Source: Patellaria atrata CBS 101060
Lineage: Eukaryota; Ascomycota; Dothideomycetes; Patellariales; Patellariaceae
Assembly: GCA_010093705.1 (NCBI GenBank)
Contig: MU006089.1
Span: 1,552,455 to 1,616,454 of the forward strand
Direction of reading: 5' to 3'
Length of the DNA stretch: 64,000 nucleotides
Shown here: positions 10,091 to 22,826 of the stretch, piece after piece
How the letters are laid out: each line of letters starts with the position of its first letter
How positions within the stretch are numbered: position 1 is the stretch's first letter
Position numbers and translations under genes: made by a program
Notes under the pieces: model-generated
The model's input: only the letters and a program-made list of their open reading frames with translations
What the model was told of the DNA's origin: nothing
Database searches by the model: none

Positions 10091-13000
10091 ATGGTCACAA
10101 CTTCCACCTCCGCGCTGGGGCAAACTGTAACCCAGTCAGCAGTCGCTACAATGGCCAAGCAACAATCTTCTTCGTCCTTTGGACTTCTAGGGCGGATAAT
10201 TTTGGCGGGGCTGCGTGTGGTCCCCAGCATGCTTCTATGGATTATAACCTTTACCACCATCACATTGCCGACATGGATATTCACACTCTTCTCCATGAGC
10301 TTGACGTTCACGATGAATTTCACAACACTGTTTGTAGCTCTCCGCAGAATTACTGAGTTTCATCCTGACAAGTATGTTGATAGTGTCATCATATTCCTCA
10401 TATGCGGGTCCACCCTCAGTTGGATCGTGAGATACCGTGTCCTGAATATGTACCAACGCTTGCCCCCAGAGCCACAACGTCAGGAGCCTCAGTTAGAACT
10501 ATTCCCCGACCAAGAAGAGGGCACATCTAAACGAGGTCTACACAATTACTTGGATGAGTTTCTTAGTGCTATAAAAGTGTTTGGGTATTTGGAAAGACCA
10601 GTGTTCCACGAATTGACCCGGACAATGCAGACACGGAAATTGATTGCGGGCGAAACGCTTTTATTAGAGGAAGAGAAGGGGTTTTGTCTTGTAGTAGACG
10701 GAATGGTCCAGATATTTGTCAAATCCAGTCGAGAAGGCCCTGGATCAGACCACGATTCTAATTCTGTAGGTGAGGAATCGCAGGACGATGAGCGGCATGT
10801 GCATAAACAAGGCTACCAGCTTTTAACAGAGGTTAAGAATGGTGCTCCAATGTCATCTCTTTTCTCGATTCTCTCGCTCTTTACTGAGGACATTAAATTG
10901 AAGCACCAAGATGAAGAAAGACTAGACTCAGCTGCATCCAATGCGCCCAATGGTGGAACCAGAATTCCACCATCAGAATCGGTTGGTAATATTACTCCGG
11001 AATCGGAAACCCCTAGTATGGCTCACACTCCACAAACTCCTGATCCTCAAATCCTTACCCGGCAGAGGTCATCGACAATGACCAGTCCAACTGCGGGTGG
11101 TCGCCTTCCATATATCCCCCCTTTATCACTCGATACCGGTTACGAGGAGAGAACCTCACCCAAAAGATCCCAGCCTGAACGAAGTCGATCGAAACCGAGA
11201 AAAGCAAAATCCGCACACCCAGACATTGTTGCAAGAGCCACAGTTGATACCACTATTGCTATAATTCCAGCCACTGCTTTTCGTCGTCTAACAAGGGTCT
11301 ATCCACGAGCCACAGCACATATAGTACAAGTTATACTGACTAGATTGCAACGTGTAACCTTAGCTACCGGACACGCATATCTCGGTCTGACCAGTGAAGT
11401 TTTGAGAACTGAACGCTTGATGAACAAATATACCACATACGATTTGCCCGACTTTCTACGTGACTTACCTTTAGAGCGTCTCAAGGACAAGTTTGCAAAA
11501 GTACGGTTTTAGTGAAACGAGATTGACAAACGATAGAAGCTGATGAATTAGTAGGAGAGAGAACGTATCGGTCCAGAAGAGGGGAGGAAAGGCATAGCTC
11601 TACATAACCCTTCGGCGGGGAAACGTAGGAGAGCTAGCAGCATTCTCAGAAAGGACGCAGTAGCTCAGGCTCGACTTGCTGCTACTCGTGGATCACATCA
11701 AGGATCACCCAGCGGTGTCGAGCCTATAACGAGAATCAACTCACCGGAGGGTGATAGAAGTGGGGTTAGTGCTGGTATGTAATTCCTCTTTGCTTCTTTG
11801 GATCATAGGGCTCAGAGACGATTTTAATCATCGATGTTAAGGTGACCTTCTGACCAACATGAATGCACCTCGAGGCGGACGTCATAGCCGCATGAGCTTC
11901 TCACAGCCGTATCAAACACCAGCTGCGCTACGTCGAGACATACAAAGTCCTTTGAGCCAGCAAGATTATTTCAATCCCTTTCCCGCTTCTATGCGTCGTA
12001 ATCCTCTTCAACGGCAAGAATCTGTAGATGAAGAGACTATATTCAGAGAGTCAGTTCTTGACTGCATGTTCAAGGCGATTGGTCTTACAAACATTAAGAA
12101 TGCTCTACCTGGTCCCGATTCTGTAGAACAATCACCTAGGCTTGTTTCCTTTGATGCAAGACGTCAAAAAGCAGTCTTCAGCAATGCATTCGGATTCATG
12201 GGCCCGTATGAACCGTCTGGCGATGGAGACAACGAATCCGTCATGTCCACGTCGTTATCGACAGTTAGCGTTAATGCTTCTCGGAGCATATCTGACGAAC
12301 TTATTGATGATATTGAAATAGTCTTTTTCCCGAAAGGATCGGTTCTTGTTGAACAAGGCGAAAGGAACCCGGGCCTTTATTACGTCATTGACGGGTTCCT
12401 AGACGTAGGTGTTCCTGTGGATGAAGAGTACGACAATGCAAATGTTCTTGGTACACAGCCCTCTGCTGGAGGTTTAGATGCCTCTGAGTTGTTCCGAGAA
12501 ACCCCTCTTCAAAAGGTTTCATCTCATTCTTCTCGTACAACACCAATTGGCCTCAATAAAGATGCGTCAAAGACTAAGAAGCAATACCGGAAAAGTCTCT
12601 TCTTGACGAAACCTGGCGGACTAGCCGGCTACCTTGGGACAGTATCCTCTTATCGCTCATTCATTGACGTGACCGCAAAGACTGATGTTTATGTTGGGTT
12701 CTTACCTAGGGCAGCCATCGAGAGGATAGTCGATCGTTATCCTGTAGTTCTACTTACGATGGCCAAACGCCTAACAACCCTTTTGCCGCGACTGATACTT
12801 CATATCGACTTCGCCTTAGAATGGGTTCAAGTAAATGCTGGTCAGGTCATTTATGACCAAGGTGACGAAAGCGATGCTATCTATATTGTTCTCAACGGCC
12901 GATTGAGAGCGGTTCAAGAAAAAGAGAACGACGAAATAAAGGTGATAGGAGAATTTGGTCAAGGTGATAGCGTGGGCGAACTTGAGGTTCTCACTGAAAC

Positions 13001-14863
13001 TGCACGTCCAGGATCACTACACGCAATTAGAGATACGGAGTTAGCCAAACTCCCAAAGACCCTATTTAACAGCCTAGCACTAGAGCATCCCGGCATTACG
13101 ATTAAAATCTCAAAGATCATTGCTACGAGAATGAGGACCCTCATAGATGATCCTTTTCACGAGCAAGGCAAAGAAAGAGCCAAAATCGCCAGTCGAAGTA
13201 ATACTTCATCGACTATCAATCTACGTACGGTAACCGTGCTTCCAGTGACTGCTAGTGTGCCGGTAGTCGAATTTGCCAGCCGACTTGTCAACGCGCTCAC
13301 CCAAATAGGGACTCCGAATGGAGTTGTGTCTTTGAACCAAGCAGCCATTCTGAACCACCTTGGCCGTCATGCTTTCAACAAGATGGGAAAATTAAAATTA
13401 TCGCAGTATCTAGCTGATCTCGAGGAAAAGTATGGCTTAGTCTTGTATGTTGCGGACACTCCAGCAAAATCACCGTGGACCCAAACCTGCATTGCTCAAG
13501 CTGATTGTATTTTGCTCGTTGGATTAGCGGAGGGCTCTGCTGCGGTCGGAGAATACGAAAGATTCCTCTTGACGACGAAAACCACGGCACGAAAAGAGCT
13601 TGTACTGTTACATTCCGAAAGATATTGTCCTTCGGGGATAACACGTAACTGGCTACGGAATCGGGTGTGGATCAATGGAAGCCATCACCACATTCAGATG
13701 TCCTTTCGTACAAACCCTGAGCCTGTCCATTCTCATACAAAAAGATTTGGCACTGCAATCAAACAACGTGTTCAAGTCTTACAGGCTGAGATCCAGAAAT
13801 ATACGTCGCGGAGAGTGAGACAGACGCCATTGTACTCAGCGGATACTCCCTTTAAGGGTGATTTTCATAGACTAGCTCGCCGACTATGCAGTAAATCAGT
13901 TGGACTTGTACTAGGCGGAGGTGGCGCGCGAGGAATTGCCCAAGTTGGCATTATCCGAGCATTGGAGGAAGCAGGTATACCTATTGACATCATCGGGGGA
14001 ACCTCTATTGGAGCATTTATAGGAGCATTATACGCTTGGGATGCAGACGTCGTACCCATGTACGGTAGAGCTAAGAAATTCGCAGGTCGAATGGGTAGTA
14101 TGTGGAGGTTTGCTCTCGATCTCACGTATCCCTCGTAAGTTGTTCTACGTTCCCACGGTTCTTAAGCTAATCGAGCAGCGCATCTTATACCACTGGCCAT
14201 GAGTTCAATCGCGGAATCTTCAAGACTTTCGGTAATTCTCAAATTGAGGATTTCTGGTTGGAGTTCTATTGTAACACAACCAACATAAGTAAAAGCAGGT
14301 CAGAGGTCCACACCAGCGGTTATGTCTGGCGATACGTCAGAGCCTCTATGTCCCTTGCCGGTCTTCTACCTCCGCTTTGTGATGAAGGCGACATGCTACT
14401 CGATGGCGGCTATATCGACAATTTAACGGTAGCACACATGAAATCACTTGGTGCAGACGTGATTTTTGCTGTTGATGTTGGGTCCCTTTACGACAATACT
14501 CCGCATCAATTCGGAGATTCTCTTTCGGGATTTTGGGCTTTATTCAACAGATGGAATCCCTTCTCCTCGTACTCTAATCCACCCACCTTATCAGAAATTC
14601 AAGCACGGCTCGCATACGTCTCAAGCGTAGACGCCCTTGAGAGAGCGAAGACTACACCTGGTTGTCGCTATATGAGACCACCTATCGATCCTTATGGGAC
14701 TTTGGACTTTGCAAAGTTCGATGAGATCTACCAGGTCGGCTATCAGTATGGGAAACAATATTTATCAGAGTTGAGGGAGCAAGGTGTCCTGCCGGTAATG
14801 GAAGAGACTGAGGAGAAAAGGAACCTGAGAAGGACAATGGCACCTAGAAGAGCAAGTATTTAA
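10091..14863 (+). CDS. NTE1: Lysophospholipase NTE1 (neuropathy target esterase homologue)
   Basis: Five exons (10091-10329, 10384-11500, 11555-11774, 11842-14134, 14179-14863) give 1517 residues, the usual fungal length. Nte1 is an ER-membrane phospholipase B that deacylates phosphatidylcholine. Two hydrophobic segments lie near the N-terminus ([20 protein letters not shown] and [15 protein letters not shown]). Three cyclic-nucleotide-binding-like domains follow; the third reads [20 protein letters not shown]. The C-terminal patatin domain has the oxyanion GGGGARG, the nucleophile elbow GGTSIGAF (Ser near residue 1246) and the catalytic Asp in LLDGGYIDN (near residue 1366). The first intron (54 bp, 10330-10383, GTTTGT) keeps the frame open if unspliced; I remove it because the spliced protein restores a continuous membrane segment. 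The open frame runs upstream to 9986 without an ATG, so 10091 is the likeliest start. Confidence 0.93.
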
Positions 14864-15722
14864 TGTGGTTGCTGCACAGTCTGCTTTCGGATTTGGCACT
14901 CTTCTACTTTCCCATCATCAGCAGATCACATCTTTCAATGCTGAGCTTGGTTCCTAGGCATAGTATCACTGATACCCATGTAGTGTGACGAACTAAACGC
15001 AAACATAATCATCTTACTATCCACTCCTTACTTACGAAATTCTCTACCAGTTTCTTACTGTACACTTATCGTAAGGTGAGCTCCGACATGAACTACATAC
15101 GGACTGGAAGATGTCACGAGCAGTTCGATTCAACAGTAAGGTATGTCTCCCATTGCTACTGTTAGCCCAGCTTAGTTTCTATACGCGACCTATACGTTTA
15201 CCAACAGAACCTTGACCGTGGTGGGTTTTCAATATTGCAGTATATGTATGGTTGCCCCAATTTTCTGTTTTGGCTAGTTTTACTGTACTGTACGACTCAT
15301 GAGGTTGAAGGAACTTTCAAATCAGTCGTATAGAGCTCTATGAATAGTACGGCATTATCTGGACGCATTTTGGTACAGCAAGCGTATAGTAGCATAAATA
15401 CCTTATCCTATCAAGGTAGTTGTGAAAAGGTTCGAGTGTATAATACCTCTGATCCATTTCTTTTTGGTACCTGACTGTCTTTGAGTCAATTTTAGCAGTA
15501 CTCCAAGGCGTCCTTTCACTATTAGCGGATATGGTAGCTGTACCTTCCTCACATCTCTCACATTCCTCAACTAAGTCTATACAAATCTGTTCCTCGAAAA
15601 TAATTCTTTATTATCTTCTCCACGGGTACTTTATTTCAATACATTTCATAATCTTCCCTTCATTGTGATTCTTTCAAACGTTCTTCACTACAAACCCTCT
15701 TTGTATCAACCATCCCATCGTC
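14864..15722. other. Intergenic, no gene seen
   Basis: AT-rich spacer between NTE1 and the BTB pseudogene. Nothing coding, no RNA gene and no repeat stands out. Confidence 0.4.
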
Positions 15723-16878
15723 ATGGAATCCACATTGGACACGTCGTATCAGTTTTTAGAAACGGCGGACAACCCGGATACCAGCCCTGTCGAACCACGC
15801 TAGAGTATAGCAGTCGAAAACTCCCCTATAGCGTTTGGGGACGCGGAATATGCAGATGTGACGATAAACTGTGGTGATGTCTTAGAAAGTACATAGACTT
15901 GTCGTATGCAAGCAGTCTGCAACCTTTAGACTTGTCTTGCAGGATGCAGACTGGGTGGCTGCCATCTCCTCGGTCTGAAAAGAATACGCTAACGCATGGT
16001 ATTAGACCAACAGTATGAAAACAATCCATTTAAAAAGTCACCCTGACCCGGAAATAAGGAAGCGCGTTCAAGCAGTGCTTCACCGTCTGCTTGATTTCAT
16101 TTACAACGGAGGCTATGCGGATGATTTTAACATCACATTCATTTCCGAATGTGCTCCGATAATCAAAAATGAGCCAGGAAACGAAGCCCAAAGGGAAGCC
16201 CCTAGGACCGAATGGGGAAGTAGAGAGATTAATACCATCCTCTCAGAGCCTCTACCGCTTATTCTTCAAAAGGCGCTGAACAACTTGGACGTCAGTACGC
16301 TTAGTGAAGAGTACCAGCTCAGTGATCTTACCGAACTTGCTGCACGCAAGTTCACAACCGACTTTTCCGAAGCTTACACCTACCTTGAACTTCCTAGTTT
16401 TTTGAGAATCAGTGTACAAATATGGCTACGAACAGGGAAGCTTCGCTTCAACTGTGCGATGCGATAGCCATGGCTTGCAGAGAGCATCTCGATAAGCTCA
16501 TTCCCTCCACAGACTTCTGCAATATCCTCAATCGAATCCCACGTCAAGCCGGAAAGGTTTTGAAATATTTAGCGAGCAGAGGAGGGGTTGCGATGACGTC
16601 TTATCGTGAGCTTTGCGAGCGAGTTGGCCGAGATAAAAGCAGCTGCTCTTGGGTGGCAAAGGGAGAGGCAAGAATACGAGATGAGGATAGCGAAGATTAC
16701 CAGAGACCGCCAGGCCGCTCTGACTTCGAAGGACAAAATACAAGACCACGTGGTTTCTCAAGACAAGAACGTTGAGAAAGAAAATAAGCAACTGCGTCAG
16801 GTGAATAAGTTCTTAATCTGAGAAGCGAATAGATTAAGAAAGAAATTGGACGCTTTTGCGTATGAAGCACATAAATAG
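15723..16878 (+). pseudogene. Decayed BTB/POZ-domain protein gene
   Basis: The + strand keeps the successive parts of a fungal BTB/POZ protein, but in different frames. From the ATG at 15723 a stop comes after about 26 codons. In the same frame YADVTINCGDV then appears, the typical BTB opening. One frame over, HRLVVCKQSATFRLV matches the BTB core, ending at another stop. From 16015 DPEIRKRVQAVLHRLLDFIY and NGGYADDF match the BTB end. Further downstream REHLDKLI, and then a coiled-coil tail with RERQEYEMRIAKITRDRQ, lie in other frames, running past one more stop to the TAG at 16876-16878. I count at least three in-frame stops and three frame changes, too many for ordinary splicing. BTB proteins bind partners such as cullin-3, but this copy is very unlikely to make a full protein. 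It is a host gene relic; no transposon signs are seen. Confidence 0.65.
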
Positions 16879-17596
16879 GAGTGGTGCAGGCAATGTGGTG
16901 CAAGGCCTTTCAATGGAGTTTCCATTTCGGAAGGAAATGATACCAATGGGGAAGTCAGATCTACGATGTAGAGCATGTCTGACCAGTCATGGGTATCTTG
17001 AGAACTTGTGAAGCACAATTGGATGCAGGAGGCTATAGAAATTCATGATATTTGAGCAATATCAATTTGGAGTAGAGAAATACTATTTATGCCGTCATGA
17101 ACCAATAAGGAGCTCCGGATTACTGTTCAAGGGCTAGCCGGATGCTGCTTATCGATAAGCCAGCGACATCATCTTGAGAGATGCGAAGCAACTGATAGGG
17201 AGTAGATAGTGAATCTTCTCACCGACAAGACCCGTTTTTACCCGTTTCACACTCTGGACTCTCAAATATTATCTCCAAAAGTTTATCATACTCCTTCGGG
17301 CATCCATCAACCCGGCGGTCATTGTGAGCGGTGAAGCTCACATATCTACCACTACGTTTCTTTAACCTCTAATAATCCACCTTACGTGCCGTTTCTCATA
17401 AGAACGTTGCAACGTTTCTTTAATACGAAGTTCAATTCCTCATATATAGCGTTCCTTAACTAAGCAAACATCTTTGAAACATCCTTAGCTAGTTACATCA
17501 CCGAAGACTCAACTTCGCACCATCCAAGCACGAAACCATCCAAATCGTAGTTTCACACAAGTCGGGCGCATTATACAGAAGCCATTGAGCTTCGAA
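16879..17596. other. Upstream region of glycine dehydrogenase
   Basis: Spacer with the probable GCV2 promoter and leader. The part from 17400 on is pyrimidine- and A-rich with no ATG-led frame of note. No RNA gene or repeat is seen. Confidence 0.35.
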
Positions 17597-20500
17597 ATGC
17601 AGGCATCATTTCGTAGACTCTCCTCAAGCACTTCTCGTCTGTTGCCACACTCGCGGATAGTCGCCACAACCCGGACTCCGAGTTATGTATTATCAGTAAC
17701 AAATAAGCAATGCGCTTCTGTTAAGCGCATCAGACCCAATTACATACGAACATTCTATTCTAGTACAGCTGCAGAAGCTCTTGAACCAGATCCACGATCA
17801 CAAGATGGCACAGTCCAGCACTCCGCCTTCGCACCTCTCGACACCTTCCCTCGACGTCACATTGGGCCTTCCGCACAGTCCGCCGAGGAGATGCTGAAGG
17901 CCCTCGACCCTCCAGTAGATTCTTTAGACGAATTCATAAAACAAGTGCTGCCTAGTGATATCCTCTCCTCGAGGGATCTGAAGATAAAGGGGCCAAAGGT
18001 GCGTGATAAAGACGGAGAAAGCACAAACTTCTCTCAGGACGGTTATACAGAGAGCCAATTGCTAGCCAGGCTGAAAGAGATCGCGAGTGGAAATAAAGTC
18101 TACCGGAGCTACATTGGCTGCGGATATGCTGGAACGAGAGTACCGGAGGTCATAAAGAGAAATGTACTCGAGGGGCCAGGATGGTACACAAGCTATACAC
18201 CATATCAGCCTGAAATCAGTCAGGGGAGGTTGGAATCTCTTCTGAATTTCCAAACTTTGGTGTCAGACCTTACCGCATTACCGATGGCTAATGCGTCCGT
18301 TCTGGATGAACCTACGGCAGCAGCGGAAGCTATGACACTATCGGTAGGTACTCTCCCAATGTCAAGGCAAAAACGCCCGAACAAGGTCTTTTACGTCTCG
18401 CACCTCTGTCATCCCCAAACAATTGCCGTTCTGGAATCTCGTGCACAAGGGTTTGGAATCAAGATCGAGGTAGGGGATATACTTGGAGGTGGATTCGAGA
18501 GACTCGATCAGATAGGAGAAGATCTAATAGGAGTTCTCGTTCAGTATCCCAATACTGAAGGACGTGTCGATGACTTCAAGCAGTTGGCAGACAAAGTTCA
18601 TAAGCTTGGAGGAACTGTTAGCGCTGCGACGGACCTTCTAGCATTGACTGTCCTGACCCCACCAGGTGAATGGGGAGCTGATGTTGCTTTTGGCAATGCG
18701 CAAAGATTTGGTGTACCATTCGGTTATGGAGGCCCTCACGCCGCTTTCTTCGCGTGTAGCGAGAAGCATAAACGTAAAATTCCCGGCCGCTTGATTGGCC
18801 TTTCCAAGGACAGGCTTGGTGACCCTGCTGCTCGACTGGCGCTTCAGACGCGTGAACAGCATATTCGTAGAGAGAAGGCGACGAGTAATATCTGCACTGC
18901 GCAGGCGTTACTAGCCAATATGAGTGCTTTCTATGCTATATATCATGGTCCGGAGGGACTGAAGGCGATTGCGGAGAGATTAATCACTTCAGCGCGCGTT
19001 TTGCAACGTGCAATATCTGATCTAGGATTCCAAACCGGCGATACCCCTGTCGCCTTCGATACGGTCGTTGTGGATTTGACGAATTCAGAGACCAAAGCGA
19101 AAGAGATCGTTGAGTGGGGCGCAAAAGAAAAAAGTATTAACCTTAGAATTATTGACGAGAATCGCATCGGAGTTACCGTTGATGAGACTGTGGATAAAGA
19201 AGATCTAGAGGATATCTTGGAGATATTCCGGAACTTTGGATCTGGCACCAAACCTGACGTTGAAAAGTTGGCTCAAGAAGTCGGGTTTCCTGTTACTGGA
19301 TTATCTCCTACTTTTAAACGCACATCATCCTATCTGACCCATTCCGTATTCAACTCGCATCATTCGGAGACCGAATTGCTCCGCTACATCCATCATCTTC
19401 AATCAAAAGATCTCTCCCTGACCCACTCTATGATACCACTTGGTTCTTGCACTATGAAGCTTAATGCAACCACTGAAATGATACCGGTAACATGGCCAGA
19501 ATTCTCATCCGTACATCCATTCGTACCAATAGATCAGGCAAAAGGTTATGAAACCTTGATCAGCGAGTTGGAAGCCGACCTTGCAGAGATCACTGGTTTC
19601 CATTCCATATCTTTACAACCGAACTCTGGTGCTCAGGGAGAGTTCACTGGGTTGCGTGTCATTCGCAAGTATCTTGAACAGCAGCCGGGCAAAAAGAGAG
19701 ATATTTGCCTCATCCCAGTATCCGCACACGGTACGAATCCCGCAAGTGCAGCGATGGTGGGGATGCGTGTCATCCCAATTAAATGCGACAATATCACTGG
19801 AAACTTGGACATGGAAGATCTTAAAGCTAAGTGTGAGAAGCATAGTGGTGAGCTTGGAGCTATTATGGTGACCTATCCAAGTACTTTTGGTGTTTTCGAA
19901 CCGAAGATAAAAGAGGTCTGTGAGACAGTCCATAAGCACGGAGGCCAAGTATATATGGATGGCGCCAATATGAACGCACAAATTGGGTTGTGTTCTCCCG
20001 GGGAGATCGGTGCTGATGTCTGCCATCTCAATCTTCATAAGACATTTTGCATTCCGCACGGTGGTGGAGGCCCCGGTGTTGGCCCTATCGGAGTCCAGGA
20101 ACATCTTGCACCATTTCTGCCGGGCCATCCTCTCGTAAAGACGGGAGGCGAGAAGGCGATTGCTCCAATTAGTGGCGCGCCCTGGGGAAGTGCAAGTATT
20201 CTTCCCATTAGCTGGGCTTACATCAAGATGATGGGCGGCTTTGGGCTTACACATGCTACTAAAATCACCCTCCTGAATGCTAACTACATCCTCTCTCGAC
20301 TCCGATCACACTATCCAATCCTGTACACCAATTCGGAAGGTAGATGCGCTCATGAGTTCATCCTAGATGTTCGGAAATTCAAAGACACCGCTGGAATCGA
20401 AGCAATAGATATCGCCAAACGTCTGCAGGACTATGGTTTCCATGCCCCTACTATGAGTTGGCCGGTGGCCAATACATTGATGATCGAGCCAACCGAATCC

Positions 20501-20876
20501 GAAAGTAAAGAGGAACTTGATCGATTCTGCGATGCATTGATCAGCATTCGAAAAGAGATCGAAGAAATTGAAAAGGGAGCGCAACCGAAGGAAGGAAATT
20601 TGTTGAAGATGTCACCACATACCCAGAAAGATCTTCTTATCGGAGAGTGGCAGCGACCTTACACTCGTGAGAAGGCGGCGTATCCGCTCCCGTGGTTGAA
20701 AGAAAAAAAGTTCTGGCCGAGTGTCACCCGGCTTGATGACGGTAAGATAATCTTGTTTGACATTTCTGATCATGCACTGATTTTTTGCAGCTTATGGTGA
20801 TACCAACCTGTTTTGCACATGTGCTCCCGTCGCCGATGAGGACATGACTGGAGCAGCTGCACCGTCACCTACCTAA
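17597..20876 (+). CDS. GCV2: Glycine dehydrogenase (decarboxylating), P protein, mitochondrial
   Basis: Two exons (17597-20741 and 20791-20876) with a 49-bp intron give 1076 residues. This PLP enzyme is the P protein of the mitochondrial glycine cleavage complex: it decarboxylates glycine and passes the aminomethyl group to lipoyl H protein. The first ~60 residues are rich in Arg and Ser with few acids, a mitochondrial presequence. FPRRHIGPS marks the start of the mature fold; SYIGCGYAGTRVP and WYTSYTPYQPEISQGRLE are conserved in the first half. The PLP-binding Lys is in LNLHKTFCIPHGGGGPG (about residue 814), with SHGTNPASA-type sequence (SAHGTNPASAAM) before it. The spliced C-terminus reads DAYGDTNLFCTCAP, conserved in the family. 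The ATG at 17597 is preferred over an upstream in-frame TTG. Confidence 0.96.
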
Positions 20877-21513
20877 CATAACGTGTTTAGTTCGTCGCAT
20901 TAATATAACATCACCTCGCGCAAAGCATGGCGTTGGGGATCTTCATCAATCTACACGGCGTTTAAAGTTATAGCAAGGCTTTAACAGCCCCCCTTTGCCT
21001 TTTGTGTCGGGTTCTTGTGGGAGATTATTTCCATCATTTAGAGCCAATTCCCTGCAAGGGAAGTAATTTAAAAAAGTAATACGAGAATCATATCCTATAT
21101 CAACTTTGATACTTCATGCTCTTCAAAAAAAGAAATCTATAGTTGGTGTAGTTTGTGGAATAAGCAAAAAAAATATCCACGTGATAGCGCATCATGCTAA
21201 ATTTGGTCTTAGGCGTGACGCGCACCCTTGCCGATTCTGTAGAACTACCTTAATCAGTTATCCTTACAGTATAACCCTCCCGTTCTCAGTTCTGCCTGTT
21301 TTGTACTTGGTACGGCTACGAGTCTTCAAAACGTTCTCTATCCCCTTTTCTCTTACTGTGATGACGAAGACTATTCGCAAAGAGCGTACAGTAGGGACGA
21401 ATATCACTACGGGGGAGAGATAGAACGTCCTTAGCTGGTCAAGGTTGCATTCATTCTTCATCGAAAACAATACCAACCAATAGAAAACGTACAAGAATCG
21501 AATCCACTTCGAA
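20877..21513. other. Intergenic, no gene seen
   Basis: AT-rich spacer after GCV2. Short open frames on both strands have no recognisable content. It should hold the GCV2 3' UTR. Confidence 0.4.
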
Positions 21514-22826
21514 ATGACGACTCGGACGACCATATCAACCGCTTACCTCCACTTCCTAATGAGATATAGAGTGAAATATTCCTCTCCCTTCCTCAAGCAG
21601 ACCTAGCGAGCCTTTGTACCGTCTCCCTCCGCTTTGACAATATTACACGTGAGAGTCTATATCGAATTGAAATAGAGTCTAGTATCCAGCTCGACAACTC
21701 TTTGGAAGTACTAGCAAATCTCCTCAATGTGGTACTGAAATACCCCGAGCTTGCCCGTGCTGTCAAGCATTCTACCTTTATCCGTCTCATGTGCATAGAA
21801 CCTAAGACGAATATGTCAGCAAAAGGTATTTTTCTACGCGTCTTTTGTAAAGACAGAACATGTGGCAACCTACTATCAAGGAAACTCAAATATCCTCGTA
21901 TGAACAAGCATGGGCCCAAGATATACTCGATGGGCGGGAAGAAGCATTATTAGCACTTCTGATCACCCGTCTCACGGAAATTAAGATGCTCACACTGAAT
22001 GTTTAGCATGAACAGCAATTATGTGCGTACCTCAACAGGGTTCTGGAAGCAGCGGTTGAGCAAGATGGAGGGTACCAGCAGTTCTCCAAGTTGACGGAAC
22101 TCAAGATCAGATCTTTCCCATTCGACAAGCATTGTTACACATTAAGTTCGACGGTCTTCTGGCTACCTCAAATTCGCAAGGTCCATGTGGAGGATTATAG
22201 GATTGGACTCTACAGTGGTATCCCTGATCGTACTCTCTGCCAACTTACACACATAACACTCCGAGACGCCTCGTTATCGGTTACGGACCTCTCCTTGATC
22301 TTCGAATGTTGTACTGGCTTGACACATGTTCACTTCAGCGACGAAAATACCCGTCCAATGCCGAACATGTTTCCTGCTCCAATAGCTTCTAGGTTCACCT
22401 TAGAAGAATGCTACGTCCGTGTACCCTACTGGTATATGGGCAGAGATACGGATCTACGCTTATTTAGAAACCTGCAAGTCGTGGACCTGAATTCAGTGTT
22501 CTTCTTAGGAGGTCCCACTAGGACTTTGAATGGGTTTTGCGTGCCCCCTTCTTCGTTGCACAAGATCAAGATTCAACTCTCACTATCTTTTGTAAGTTGT
22601 ACTATTGCGAATGTTCTTTCGCTAAGAGAAGCATGTGACGCCCGCTATTTCCCGAACCTGAGGAAAGTCTATATTGATGTAAATGTAGGAATACCCCGAG
22701 TCCACCGATGGGAGGCAACTTTGGAAGAATTTGGAATCGAGCCTAGCTACTAGGAGGGTGGTAGGGACTATTGACGCTCCCGTGAGGAACCTCATACTCC
22801 GTGAAACGAACTTTGGTATTTGTTGA
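21514..22826 (+). pseudogene. Decayed F-box / LRR-like protein gene
   Basis: An F-box start is visible from about 21544: LPPLPNEI, a stop, then SEIFLSLPQADLASLCTVSL and RFDNITRESLYRIE. After a frame change near 21880-21900 the text continues as EEALLALLITRLTEIKMLTL, crosses another stop, and then runs openly to 22753 with leucine-rich-like spacing (VFWLPQIRKVHVEDY, CQLTHITLRDASLSVTDLSL, ATLEEFGIEPSY). A further frame shift leads to VRNLILRETNFGIC and a stop at 22824-22826. This order is typical of the large fungal families of F-box proteins with degenerate leucine-rich repeats, which select targets for SCF ubiquitin ligases. The breaks suggest a dead gene, but a spliced gene with a few extra introns cannot be ruled out because its 661-nt main frame is intact. 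Confidence 0.55.

Noticed and set aside
19613-20254. 213-codon open frame on - within GCV2
   Set aside because: Antisense to the conserved PLP region of glycine dehydrogenase; the text is not protein-like in a family sense.
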